From contig JAUKUA010000006.1 in assembly GCA_030549175.1 (NCBI GenBank), positions 310,001 through 374,000 on the forward strand: DNA of 64,000 nt. The letters are read 5' to 3'. Under the pieces are notes generated by a model, which was given only the letters and a program-made list of their open reading frames with translations, ran no database searches and was not told the origin of the DNA. How positions within the stretch are numbered: the stretch's first letter is position 1; every line of letters begins with the position of its first letter. This DNA is from Lasiosphaeris hirsuta. Lineage: Eukaryota; Ascomycota; Sordariomycetes; Sordariales; Lasiosphaeriaceae. Position numbers and translations under genes: made by a program. This document shows positions 1 to 9,594 of the stretch, piece by piece.

Positions 1-78
1 AACTACGGTAAAACCGGACATAATTCTCGTACGTGCCAGGAGGATGTAGAAATGGATGGAGAATCGGATTCTGAGTAG
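1..78 (+). mobile_element. 3' end of a pogo/Fot-type transposase ORF (partial)
   Basis: Reading from base 1 in frame gives the last 25 residues of a protein ending in TAG at 76-78. They match the C-terminus of the transposase at 23042-24697, including the tail of a CCHC zinc knuckle (GKTGHNSRTC). In the 24.6 kb copy the knuckle has a Cys where this copy has Tyr (NYGKTGH), so one zinc ligand is lost. The sequence after the stop resembles the 3' UTR and inner terminal repeat of the other element (a GTTCAATTG-type stretch near 125-133) but diverges further out, so this is a related family member. The rest of the element lies outside the window. Confidence 0.75.
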
Positions 79-1062
79 TTTCAATTTATCATTTCCTTTA
101 TGGTACTGTAATGTCGTGCGAAAGTTCAATTGGGGTGGGAAAAGTGGGCGCACGCTATGCAGACACGTTACGGGAAACTGGAAATGGCTTAATAGTAGCT
201 TAATAACTGTATAACTAATACTTATAACCCCTCCACTGACATTGAGATGGACATTATTTCCGATGACGTGGAGGCGGATGGCGAGGAGATATTCGGCTTA
301 CCAGGTGGTCTAGATTAGGGGGAGTTGAGCAGACTTGGAAGGAAGGACAAGGCTAAGACGGTGCATGCAGGCGAGACAGGTCACGGGGTTGAGGTGGAGA
401 TGGGGGAGTCCTCTCGGAAGGTATTACGTTGCATACCTAAAGAAAATTGTAAAAAGGGGGTGGCAGTGGGGTTGACACAGTGTGTTAGGGAGCCTAATGG
501 TGGTTCTGTGGCCAGTGGAGAGTGTCCGTCTCGATATCTGAATCTGGTTTGAGGATGGGGAGTAGTCTTGCGCCTTCTCGATGGGCTGGGCTTTGCTACT
601 CTGGGCCACGGGTGGTAGTCCTGCCTCACAACGAAATCCGTCATGACTTCCAATCTCCCGTCTCATCCCCCATCCCCCATCCCCACTCCTCTATCTTCCT
701 CCCTTTTCCAACCTTCCCTTTTAGCAATTTTATATAATGAGATCTCTTTAGTTATAATGAGATCTCTTTAGTTATAATAATCTCTTTAGTTATAATAATC
801 TCTTTAAACTTACCCATCTGTTTGCTTAGTTTCGTTTGCTTTGGATTTTCTATCTTCTTCATTAGGTGTGAACCCGGTTTTCGAAACCCAGCGTAGTGAC
901 ATTGCGCTACCTCAAACTTCAATCCCCATGTTCCGGCATATCCATGTAACAATGTTCGTTACATGTTTGAATAGGGTTATCATTTCATTATCATATATCA
1001 TCTGTGGCTTTAGCGAACCGCTACCACCTCTCTAGCTCGTAATCTAGCACACACTCACATAT
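79..1062. other. Intergenic / transposon-flank DNA with no supported gene
   Basis: About 1 kb with only short overlapping open frames on both strands and no recognisable domain. The first 100 bases are probably the terminal region of the truncated pogo element. An AT-rich tandem repeat lies at 733-806. I see no promoter or RNA gene that I can support. Confidence 0.5.
733..806. repeat. AT-rich tandem repeat, about 4 units of 18-20 bp
   Basis: The unit TATAATGAGATCTCTTTAGT occurs twice exactly, followed by two shortened versions (TATAATAATCTCTTTAGT and a partial one). The shorter units lack the GAG/GATC part, which suggests replication slippage. Confidence 0.85.
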
Positions 1063-1423
1063 CTACCGCTTGCTCCAATCAATCCCCTTCACATCCTCAT
1101 AGCAGCCAACCCCCACCTTGATAATATTCAATTCCTGTGGGAAGAGACGCGTATAAGGATCGCGCCGACCGATGCCGATTCTAGTATCGACGTCGCCTGT
1201 GCTAAAGTCAACGCCCACTTTAGTGAGGCGGTTGTCTGCGGCGTGGAATTGTAGGCCTAACAGGATGGGGCCGGAGGTGGTATTAAGTAGGGGGGCGAGG
1301 GTAGCTATGTTTTTGGCGAAGATGTCGCGGCCGGTACCGTTAAGGAAGAGGACGGCGCTGGGGCTGGAGGGGGAAAGCACCGCTGCGTGTTGGCCCGCGC
1401 CGATGCGTTTGGTGGTGAGGGCC
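1063..1423 (-). CDS. Unidentified protein fragment without a start codon
   Basis: The minus strand is open for about 120 codons between a stop at 1424-1426 and a stop at 1063. There is no upstream ATG; the only early start-like codon is a GTG. The translation looks protein-like: alternating hydrophobic residues and short motifs such as RIGAGQHAA, FLNGTGRDIF and GVDFSTGDVDTRIG. It may be the last exon of a gene whose 5' part lies upstream, beyond the 22-base T tract at 1481-1502, or a leftover of a broken gene. I do not recognise the family. Confidence 0.3.
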
Positions 1424-2665
1424 TAGTTGTGGATGGGGGGAGAAAAGAGTATTTCGGTGGTGTTAATGGTGGGTGGGCGGTTTTTTTTTTTTTTTTTTTT
1501 TTAAGATTAGGAATTATTGGTATTGTAGTATAACCTATCAGACAATGCCTAGGCTGCGGTTGGGTGCAGGGAACAAAAACAGCTGGTGCCACGTCACCAC
1601 ACCCTGATGCTTGACATGCCGAACCAGAGCCCATACTTGGAAGCTTGCATTCAAAATTTCTGATAACGCGATTTGAAATACCCGGCTATCTTATAATTAC
1701 GGATATACCAGCTTAGGCGTGCCAACAAGCCAATGATACTTGATCTACTTTGAAGAAAGGTGAAGACATTGGTAGCTATCGCGTTCTGGGTCGTAGAAAG
1801 GAGTGAAGTGTGGTATAACAGCCGAGGCACACAACAACGAGGTTAATTTCATGATCTCTTGGACGCCTTTGTTTCTGAGCCGGTAAAAGTGGATCTTGCT
1901 GTGGAGGGTTTATTCAGACACTGAGATGAGGCGTGATGAGAGCTCGGCTAACTGCGGACGAACATATTTTGATGACGCAAAATTTGAATATTGACGGCCA
2001 GAGCGTTGGCTGGATCGGCCCAGTACTGAGACGGAGCACCATGGACACTGTGCGGACCTGCTCATACGCGGCAATCGTAGTGTAACACGCCTCAAAGCCG
2101 GTCACCAGTCCAGCTTCTGTATCTCAGGATTGTGAACGTGTATGGACCTTATGTACCGGTATGTTTGCTGACCTGCCGTGCACGGGTCGCCCAGTTTAGT
2201 TCTTAAAAAACATAGTAACTACGGATACGTCTACTGAGAACATGCCAAGCCACTGCAATCTCGACATGGCCAAGCCACTCTCGTTAAGTCCTTTCACACC
2301 TAGATTATTGATTACCAGACAACTCAGATGTGACTCGACATGTGGCCAGCGTATTCAGCAAAAGTGAATTTCCGGAAACATTCCTAATCTCCTCTTCTTC
2401 GTCACTCAATATACTCTACTTTACGGAATACAGCACAATTGCCAGTATTTAGGTGATTTGAGTCGGGGTCGCCAGATAACCCTATTAGAATTCTTTGATC
2501 TCAGGTTCTTTCACATGTCATACCATCCAACAATCAATGGGTGGACCCGGTCCAATAATACCCGACGTCATCGAATCGACGTCATGACCACCCCTCAGTG
2601 CCCTGATCATCGGCCCCAAAACTCCAAGACTTGCTCTTTCCGTCAACTCCAGATCATCAATCAAA
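1424..2665. other. Intergenic region with a 22-bp poly-T tract
   Basis: No supported gene. It contains a pure T run at 1481-1502. The last 300 bases precede the gene at 2666 and must include its promoter; no specific binding site is claimed. Confidence 0.5.
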
Positions 2666-3091
2666 ATGTCTGCCGCAAGAACGTCTATCATGCGCATCGC
2701 GCTACGCCCCACCTCTGTGCAGGCCACAACCTGCCTCCCCGTGAGATACGCGCAGGTCCGACACAAGATGAACAGCAGCGATCGCAAGCTCGGCGAAGAC
2801 GTCGAGTTCAAGGGCACGGCCAAGGAGTATAACAAGGAAGGTACCAACCCGAACAAAAACTTTGCGTATGTGTGGCCCGACCGATGGTGAATGTGGACGA
2901 TGGTGAATGTGGACGATGGTGAATGTGGACGATGGTGAATGTGGACGATGGTGAATGTGGACGATGGTGAATGTGGACGATGGTGAATGTGGACGATGGT
3001 GAATATGGACTAATGAGTCGACAGATATATCGGCGCTGGCGTACTCGGCCTCGGGGGTTTGTATGTCATGTACAAGTCACGCCAAGACTAA
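2666..3091 (+). CDS. Small mitochondrial single-pass membrane protein, 88 aa (2 exons)
   Basis: Exons 2666-2865 and 3025-3091 join in frame across a GTATGT...CGACAG intron of 159 bp with a TAAT-type branch site just before the acceptor. The product has a basic, Ser/Thr-rich N-terminus typical of a mitochondrial targeting peptide (residues 1-30, with Arg at about 5, 10 and 14). A charged lysine-rich middle section follows, then one C-terminal hydrophobic helix (IGAGVLGLGGLYVMY) and a short basic tail (KSRQD). That layout fits a small inner-membrane protein or respiratory-complex accessory subunit with the tail exposed. Splicing is needed to create the helix: without it the frame stops at once. 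Identity beyond 'small mitochondrial membrane protein' is not established. The intron carries a minisatellite. Confidence 0.8.
2883..3010. repeat. Intronic minisatellite, 8 x 16 bp
   Basis: Eight head-to-tail copies of GATGGTGAATGTGGAC fill most of the intron of the mitochondrial-protein gene. Seven are identical as far as can be seen; the last has one change (GAATATGGAC). The array runs into TAATGA, so the end of the last copy forms part of the presumed branch-point context. The 16-bp unit is not a multiple of three and contains TGA. Confidence 0.95.
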
Positions 3092-3366
3092 GGTTCTGAA
3101 GTTTTTGAGGTTATCAACATCAGTTGTATCTATAAACTCGACTACTAAATTGTGATTTCTTCACTCGCTGCCATATATATACGTTTATTCGTGTCTCGTC
3201 CGACGCCGATCTTGATCGACTTACCTTTGCGCTTTTGTTGCTATACGCCAAAACTCCCCCGTGTCATAGAATCATGCACGTAGGCACGTAGGCACGTAGG
3301 CCTCAACCCGTCCCCTGGTCGTAGAGACCTCTTGTAGAGGCCATCAGCTGCACATGGATGCCAAAG
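3092..3366. other. Convergent 3' region between two genes, with a GCACGTAG triplet repeat
   Basis: This lies between the 3' ends of the mitochondrial-protein gene (plus) and the propeller gene (minus). It holds about three tandem copies of GCACGTAG at 3276-3301 and otherwise AT-rich 3' UTR-like sequence. Confidence 0.5.
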
Positions 3367-5070
3367 TCAAATTTCCTCCCACCGGATTCCAACTCCCCAC
3401 CAAACTCTTCCACCCCGAGCCGCTTGTAGCGTCCGAATTCGCCCACGACGAAAGACGAAGCTCATTATCCCCCCCACCGCCGCCAGCAACGTCCTGCTGC
3501 TGTTCCCCGCGTCCGCATCCTCATAGGAAAACAAAAACGGCGCACTGCCCGTCTCAACTCCCAGGTCCTCCCACTCCCCCCACTTCTGGTTCCGGTACGC
3601 GAGGTGCTTGACAAAGCCATCCACCCCCCGCCCGACAACATCCAGCCGCATCGGGTCCTTGGACGTGACCACAGCGCTCGGCACGCTGCTAAAGTTGCCC
3701 CCCAGGGCCACCACGGCCGGCCGATACCCCGGCCCCGTCGCGTTCGTCCAGTTGAACGTGTGCAGCCCCCCGTCCACGCCGACGCCAAAGAAATTAAAGT
3801 TGCTCTCGCCCACCTCCAGCAGCACGGGATCCCCGACGAACTCGCCCCCGAGATCAATCCACGGATTCCACGTGCGCAGCCCGCCCATGTAGTGCCGGAA
3901 CCGCACGCTATCAGTCCCGTTGGCGTACACGACGAGGGTATGCATGGGATCCGTGCCGCGACACACGACCGCGGCCCCGCCGGCACTCGCTTGGTTGGCC
4001 ATACTCCCCTCCCACTCGGTATACGTGGCCGGCTCCTGGAAATCATCAACCAGGTACTGCCAAAAGTCATGAAACACGCCGCGCGAGTCGCGGTTGACGA
4101 CCCACTGGTCGATGCGCTCGGGGCTGCCGGCCGCCGACGAGATGTAGCCCTCGGGCAGGCGGCACAGCGCGACGGCACTCCCCGCGCTCTCGCCCAGGTT
4201 CTCCCAGTTGGCGTCCCAGCTGCCGTTGCCCCACGTCGCCGTCAGCACCGACGCCTGCGCGTTGGCCGACGGCGCGAACACGCTCACGCGCGGCTGCCCC
4301 CACGGCCGCCACGCGATGGCCGTCGGCGGGCCCGAGAAGACCGAGGTCGCCCCTAGCGGGAGCCATGTGCGTAGGTTCTCGAGGATGTGGACCCCCCCGT
4401 CGGTGCCCCGCGCGAACAGGAAGGTGTGGGAGGCGATGGAGGACGCCGAGAGGAGCTGGCGGTGCAGCGTCGAGGGCTGGGTGCCGCACGCGGCGGCAGG
4501 GGTGGAGGCGGGCGGGGCCGGGGTGGTGGGCGCGGCGTCGGACCGGCGGAGGGCGAGCCCGACCACCAGGCCGATGGCGAGGATGGCGGCGAGCACGAAG
4601 AGCAGGGCCGCGCCGCCGAGGATGTACAGTCGTCGCCGGGTGAGCCACTTTGGGGGCTTGTTGGAGGCGGCGAGGATCTCAATGTTGGATACGTGCTCGA
4701 GCCCGGCGGGCTCGTGTGCGATCTCCGGCGCGGTCGTCTCCCGCCGCGGCTCGAGGCTGGAGTGGGGGATGGAGATCTTTTGCGTGTCGAGGTCGGCTTT
4801 GGAGTCGGAGAGGAGGGTGGCGGCAAAGATCTCGACGAGCTCCTTCTTCTCCTTGAGGATGGAGGCGGGGTGGTCGGCAGCGGCTGCCTCTGCTGCCCGC
4901 GTGTCGAGCTCGGGGGTTGATTCGGGTGTGGTTTTGGGTGTGACGTCGGGCGTGACGTCGGGCGTGGTTCCCGGGGCTTCCGGCCTGGCGTCGTCCTGGC
5001 TCACATCGCTGATCCTCGCGACGCTCGCATCACTTCCGAGCCGCACATTGCGGCCTTGATCCGAAGCCAT
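3367..5070 (-). CDS. Membrane-anchored beta-propeller (PLL/tectonin-like) protein, 567 aa
   Basis: A single open frame. I chose the ATG at 5068-5070 (MASDQGRNVRLG) because upstream in-frame sequence is low in coding character. Residues 1-165 are a charged, Thr/Pro/Asp-rich cytoplasmic tail containing a short TPDV repeat. About residues 165-200 form one strong transmembrane segment after TRRR (LYILGGAALLFVLAAILAIG). The remaining 360 residues are extracellular, with recurring blade-like units: W...W..LGG, GVGVDGGLH, GRGVDGFVKHL, WGEWEDLG. This is the pattern of fungal lectin-like propellers of the PLL/DUF346 kind, often sugar-binding at the cell surface. Carbohydrate binding is inferred. The C-terminal 40 residues (RRGRIRTLQAARGG...) look unlike a blade and may be a read-through of a lost exon boundary. 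Three palindromes lie about 650 bp upstream of the start. Confidence 0.75.
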   Translation of the reverse strand: MASDQGRNVRLGSDASVARISDVSQDDARPEAPGTTPDVTPDVTPKTTPESTPELDTRAAEAAAADHPASILKEKKELVEIFAATLLSDSKADLDTQKISIPHSSLEPRRETTAPEIAHEPAGLEHVSNIEILAASNKPPKWLTRRRLYILGGAALLFVLAAILAIGLVVGLALRRSDAAPTTPAPPASTPAAACGTQPSTLHRQLLSASSIASHTFLFARGTDGGVHILENLRTWLPLGATSVFSGPPTAIAWRPWGQPRVSVFAPSANAQASVLTATWGNGSWDANWENLGESAGSAVALCRLPEGYISSAAGSPERIDQWVVNRDSRGVFHDFWQYLVDDFQEPATYTEWEGSMANQASAGGAAVVCRGTDPMHTLVVYANGTDSVRFRHYMGGLRTWNPWIDLGGEFVGDPVLLEVGESNFNFFGVGVDGGLHTFNWTNATGPGYRPAVVALGGNFSSVPSAVVTSKDPMRLDVVGRGVDGFVKHLAYRNQKWGEWEDLGVETGSAPFLFSYEDADAGNSSRTLLAAVGGIMSFVFRRGRIRTLQAARGGRVWWGVGIRWEEI

Positions 5071-5965
5071 TGTGAGTCGTCTAGTGAGTCCAGGGGCATG
5101 TGGACGTGTCGCATGCGGCCCAGGCTGACACTTGCTCCCCGCATGGCCGGCCTCGATTAATTGCCGCGAGAGATCAGATGGGGGAAGGGGGGGAAAAGAT
5201 CCGGGAACGCTGGTGCTGGAACACGCTTGGTATTGTCTGGTCTCCTCCCAGCGCGAGGTTGGGTGCCACCCATGCAGTGCCGACCCGGGGTTGTGGTCGT
5301 GGCCCGCCAGCGGTGTGATAGGCTGCAGAGTTGCCCCGTCCAAGACCTTCCGCCGCGGCACAGCCCGAGACGCCTAGAGACTGTTATTACTTGTGCGACA
5401 GGGCCGAAATGTATGTTTAGCCTGAACGACTGCGCCGCAATTCCTGCGAGTGCGCAGCCAGGTAGTCAAGAATAATAAATTGCTGATTGCGACTGTCTAA
5501 AAAGACCGAGGGGGGAGGGGGGCGTCGAGTCGGGACCTGATAGAATTTATATGAGGGGTTGAACAGGGCTCCCTGCACCAGCCGCTGCGCTCCGGAGCTC
5601 ATCAGATGCATGCGGAAGTTGATGAGGGGGGGAATGTGCGGCCCGGCGGTTGGAAGTAAGCCGGCGTTCTGGTTGGCTCCATTTCCGGCAAGACTACCGC
5701 ATCCATGGATTAGTCTATGGATTAATCCATGGATATCCATGGATGCAACAACTGCATCGGGGCCAGATCTGCCTGGGAGGATCCGGCCTTACTCCGAACC
5801 GCCCTATCACAGCCAATTGCTTTGCTGCTCGACCACCACCGAATGCTGTTGGCTCCAAACCAAACCGCCGGTACCACGTGGGTACATACCTTAACTTGCT
5901 CTCTCTCCACCTCGGGCCGCCCTCGGGGTGGGGGGGGGGGGCAACGCCTCCCGCCCAATTGAAAT
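5071..5965. other. Promoter-side intergenic region of the propeller gene
   Basis: About 900 bp between the start of the minus-strand propeller gene and the stop of the next minus-strand gene. Short ORFs here are unsupported. It contains a cluster of ATCCATGGAT palindromes (5701-5744) and a 13-base-scale G run near 5930. Confidence 0.5.
5701..5744. repeat. Three perfect ATCCATGGAT palindromes
   Basis: The 10-bp palindrome ATCCATGGAT occurs at 5701-5710, 5725-5734 and 5735-5744, the last two abutting. The spacer (5711-5724) also contains CTATGGATTA, a decayed half copy. It could be a binding site for a dimeric factor or a cruciform-forming element in the propeller-gene promoter. No function is shown. 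Confidence 0.8.
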
Positions 5966-7909
5966 CTAATGGGGGCTGCACCTCACATAAGATGCGTCAA
6001 ACACAGTAACCTCGTCCCCGTTTCTCGGCATGGTGGCCACGGCCATGGCCCGGGACACGAGCCCCTTTCCTCTCGCCGACTCCCTCGCCAGAAAGATGCG
6101 CTTCATTTGCGATGTCACATAGGGGTTAGAAAAGGGGATCGACGGCTTCACATCGTCATCGGTCGGCGGCGGCCGCTTCGCCCTCTGCAGCACGCTCCCG
6201 TCTCCCGCCATCTCGGCCCTCAGCCGCTTCCACTCCTCCCCTGTCTCGTCCCACACCTTGCGCAGATGGGCCTCCATCAGCGGCGTCCACACGCAGGTCG
6301 CCAGCGTGGCCCTGAGATGCTCAAACGTCGTGACGGGCGGGCTGCGCTGGGCTAGCATCTCGACAAAGAAACGAAAGAAGAAATCGCCGTCCTCGGGGTC
6401 TTGGTTCGACACGATGAGCATCAGAAAGGCGACCCAGGTCTCCATGCCGACGGCCTGGAGCGTTTCCGCCAGGTCCGGGTCGCGAAAGTGCGCGCGCATG
6501 CGCGGCAGGACGCCGGGCAGCGGGCTGCAGGCGGCGTGAGCCCCGTTCCCGATGAAAAAGACAAAGATGAAGAGACACATGGCCGTGACATTCTCGGCGG
6601 CCGACAGCTCCCTCTCGCGCTCGAGGTTCCACCGGACCAGCTCCCCCAGCGCCAGCGCAAATAGATTCTGCATGTCCAGCGCGTCCCACGCGTACTCGTC
6701 CCTCCGCGCCACCCACTCGGCGGTATCCTCCAGCAGACACTCGATGACGAGCACGAAGCGGACCAGCTCGGCGTCCATGCCGACGGCCTCGCACCTGCGG
6801 GCCATGGCGGACCCAGCCGCGTAGAAGCGCGAGGCCTCGGGGTAGGCGTACAGGGCGCGCAGCAGGCCCTGGGGGAGCAGGGACGACGCGGCAAAAGCGC
6901 CCTCGCACAGCTCATCGTCGTCATCGTCGTCGTCGTCGTCAGCACCCGCAGGCTCGCTGGGGCGGTAGAAGCGCGGCAGCGCAAACACGAGGCGGCAGCC
7001 CAGCGACGTGCACACCCAGCGGATCATGAAGGACTGCAGGCCGCGCATGTCGCCGAGGGCGGCCAGCCCGCCGCGCAGCGCCAGCATGCGCTTCAGCCCC
7101 GCCAGGTGCGCCGCGCGCTGCCCGCTGTCGGGCTGCAGGTGCGCCCACATGGCGTGCGCCGACAGCGCGCCCGGCGCGTGCAGCATCAGGTTCTCCTCGA
7201 TGCAGAGCAGGTGGAAGACGGTCGCGATGTTCTCGTTGGAGAGCGCGCGGGCCGGCGTGGCCAGGTCCGCCTGGATCGCCCCGATGGATCCCAGCCGGTG
7301 GTGCATGAAGCGCTCCAGGTATGTTGTCGACGACTCGGGCTGCGCGATGGCCAGCTGCAGTGCTGAGAGGCACAGCACCGCGTGGAAGAAGCCCGCGTGC
7401 CCGTACGACACCGTCACCCAGTACTGCTGCACCTCGCGTTGCTGCGCGTGGCCCCCGGTCAACGGGGTCAGCGTGGGGCAGATGACGGCCGTGACTGGCC
7501 GCGTTAGTGGCAGATTTTGGTCTTCATGGGAGGAGAACAAGGACGCACAGTAGGCCAGTAGAGTGGTGTCGCCGTCGTTCATCTCCACGGCCAGACTCCT
7601 AAAGGGGTCGAGCCGGCCGCTGAGGTTCTTGGCTTGAAGGACCAGGTCGACAGCGGACGTGTTCGCCGGCCCGGTTCCATCGCCTCGGGGGCGCCGTTTA
7701 GCCCGGGCAGCAGTAGCGCCCGAGCTACCGGTAGCACCCTGGCTCGGGCCTCCATGGCCATCTCGGGCCGGCTTCCTCGGCTTCGCGCTCTTGGTCGACC
7801 ACGGTTGGGCCGCCCGCGCCTTTCGGATCACAAAAGCCCGGCCCGTCGTCGAGATCTTGTTTCCCGCCCGCGTGTTGGACGGGTCAACGAATAGAAACTC
7901 CTGAGGCAT
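5966..7909 (-). CDS. Fungal_trans_2-type transcription regulator lacking a Zn2Cys6 cluster, 647 aa
   Basis: One uninterrupted frame. The start at 7907-7909 gives MPQEFLFVDPS, the usual opening of this family, which has a short motif followed by a basic stretch (IRKARAAQPWSTKSAKPRK) in place of a zinc cluster. From about residue 130 the protein is helical: PVTAVICPTLTPLTG, then an alpha-helical fold with FFHAVLCLSALQLA, the family signature GLKRMLALRGGLAAL and FMIRWVCTSL. A run of nine Asp (codons for CATCGTCGTC-type repeats, 6911-6940) interrupts the middle. These are usually nuclear regulators. The target is unknown; no neighbour is obviously co-regulated. Confidence 0.8.
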   Translation of the reverse strand: MPQEFLFVDPSNTRAGNKISTTGRAFVIRKARAAQPWSTKSAKPRKPARDGHGGPSQGATGSSGATAARAKRRPRGDGTGPANTSAVDLVLQAKNLSGRLDPFRSLAVEMNDGDTTLLAYCASLFSSHEDQNLPLTRPVTAVICPTLTPLTGGHAQQREVQQYWVTVSYGHAGFFHAVLCLSALQLAIAQPESSTTYLERFMHHRLGSIGAIQADLATPARALSNENIATVFHLLCIEENLMLHAPGALSAHAMWAHLQPDSGQRAAHLAGLKRMLALRGGLAALGDMRGLQSFMIRWVCTSLGCRLVFALPRFYRPSEPAGADDDDDDDDDELCEGAFAASSLLPQGLLRALYAYPEASRFYAAGSAMARRCEAVGMDAELVRFVLVIECLLEDTAEWVARRDEYAWDALDMQNLFALALGELVRWNLERERELSAAENVTAMCLFIFVFFIGNGAHAACSPLPGVLPRMRAHFRDPDLAETLQAVGMETWVAFLMLIVSNQDPEDGDFFFRFFVEMLAQRSPPVTTFEHLRATLATCVWTPLMEAHLRKVWDETGEEWKRLRAEMAGDGSVLQRAKRPPPTDDDVKPSIPFSNPYVTSQMKRIFLARESARGKGLVSRAMAVATMPRNGDEVTVFDASYVRCSPH

Positions 7910-8335
7910 GGCTAATAACTTCCAAATCGGCAATATTACCAAAAGGAACAATGATAAGGTGGAGATCTCGAAAGAGGAGCAGCCCGACCGTCATGCCGCC
8001 AAGGATGGTGGCGCCGGCATTATCCTTTTCCCAGTCAGGAAAGGCGTCGGAGGGTTGGGGTGTCTCGCAACATCTCCGGTCCGGCAGCCAATTGTTGGTG
8101 AGGATCGCCGATCCGCCGCATCTCACGGGGCTTTGCAAAGTGAAAGTCAGGTGTACCAAACTTCTATGGTCACTCTCTTCTGCGCAATGTCCAAGTACGC
8201 AGCCCCCCTTCGATATCCCCCTTGAGTCTGCCCCTGACATCCTCTGGTAGCAAGAGCATTGGGAGAGTTCCATCAGGACATGTTCCGTTTCAATTTTATG
8301 ACTGAAAAGACAAGCTCAAAGGCAGCCGAGCAGTT
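7910..8335. other. Intergenic, no gene supported
   Basis: About 425 bp upstream of the minus-strand regulator and upstream of the NACHT remnant. The small overlapping ORFs here have no recognisable features. Confidence 0.5.
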
Positions 8336-9482
8336 GCCGTCTTGTCCTGGAGAGTCTCACGGAGCTATCCAAGAAGGTCGATGATCTAAAAGAGAGCTCG
8401 GAGGCTCCCGGAGCACTAGGCGGTCTGGTTACTGGGACGAGAGAATGGCTGTGCCGCAGCCGCTCCTTTGAGTAGAGAGTGTGAGATTCTCTTTAGTATT
8501 TCCTGCAAGACTTGGCGCGATCCACCCTAGGCATCGAAAAAACGCTCGAGTGGGCGCTCAGAGACGAATGCGTCACATCAGGCCATAGAACGAAATGCTA
8601 CCTACGCCAGTGGCTGGAAAGTGGAAGCGGCATTTTTTGGGTCTCTGGCAAGCCTGGGTCTGGAAAGTCGACATTCATGAAATTCTTGGACAAGAACTCA
8701 CAAGTCAGTTCAATCCTACGGGGTTGGTCTGGGGCCAGGACTCTTGTCATTGCCAGTCACTATTTTTTGGATGGCCGGCGTCCCCCCTTCAAAAATCTAA
8801 CGAGGGGCTGCTCCGCTCACAATTTTTTTTTTAATTTTTTTTTTTTTCCCTTCAGATCCTAGACCAGTGTCCCAAGCTACTCCCCAAGTTGTTCCCCACG
8901 AGGTGGGCTGCAACTACTTCAGCGACCATCCACGAGCTCACCTACAAGGACACACAGCAATATGCAGAAGACGAGTTGAAGGGTAACGCAAACTATGCGG
9001 ACCTTCAAGCTGGTTACTTGTACCCAGGGCTCGACGCGCGTGGCTGTCCGCTTGGCTATCCGCTTGGCCATGTGGGCCCCGCGTCAACGTATTATGATCA
9101 CGGGCGAGTCTATCACGCCGCCTCGTTCAGCCCCCCTTCGGCCGCGCAGCTTGCTCAAGTAACGCCGCAGATGAGCTTTGGAAACTATGCCACTCAAAAT
9201 GCACCCCAGAATTACGTGCACGCCCACGGTCATGGAAGCTGGAGCGGCCCAGGATATTCTCCCGCCTCCTCCCACGGGTTACGGGGGACGGCCGCCCCTC
9301 GTCAGAGGCCAACGGGGCGGCGGCCAGAATTAAACGAACCAGAATTGGATTGTATAGAACACAGCGATTGCATTTCAGCCCTAGATGGTAGTGCTTCAAG
9401 GCAAGTCCGATACGCAAAGAGCGGCAATTTCCAGCAATGCCAGAACACCAAAACAGGTCAAGACCACCCTCCCCCCGACTAG
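8336..9482 (+). pseudogene. Remnant of a NACHT-type STAND (NLR-like) gene
   Basis: Scattered in-frame pieces reproduce the middle of a fungal NLR. They are a coiled-coil-like stretch (LTELSKKVDDLKESS, about 8350-8395), then a linker, then a P-loop block containing FWVSGKPGSGKST (about 8632-8670). After the P-loop, SQFFF-type T tracts at 8822-8848 break the frame exactly where GLLRSLLYQIL would be expected. The frame resumes with ILDQCPKLLPKLFPTRW. The downstream 150 codons (8930-9482) are Gly/Pro/Tyr/His-rich and unlike a NACHT C-terminus, so different sequence may have been joined on. There is no complete Walker B or sensor region and no repeat domain. It is probably non-functional. Confidence 0.65.
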
Positions 9483-9594
9483 GCTCTTATCACCCGTGAA
9501 AAGATGCACCATGCAAGTCTAGGTTTATTCACACTTGTCCCACCTATCAGAAGACTGCTCTATGCATAAAACAACTTGAAGTCATGTGCCCCAT

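Noticed and set aside
381..666. Overlapping ORFs at 325-737
   Set aside because: Overlapping frames on both strands, low-complexity translations, no start context or family resemblance.
1910..2105. Minus-strand ORFs near 1910-2105
   Set aside because: Short, no conserved features, no splice partner.
3604..5059. Plus-strand ORFs opposite the propeller gene
   Set aside because: Arg/Pro/Ala-rich antisense translations of a clear coding frame.
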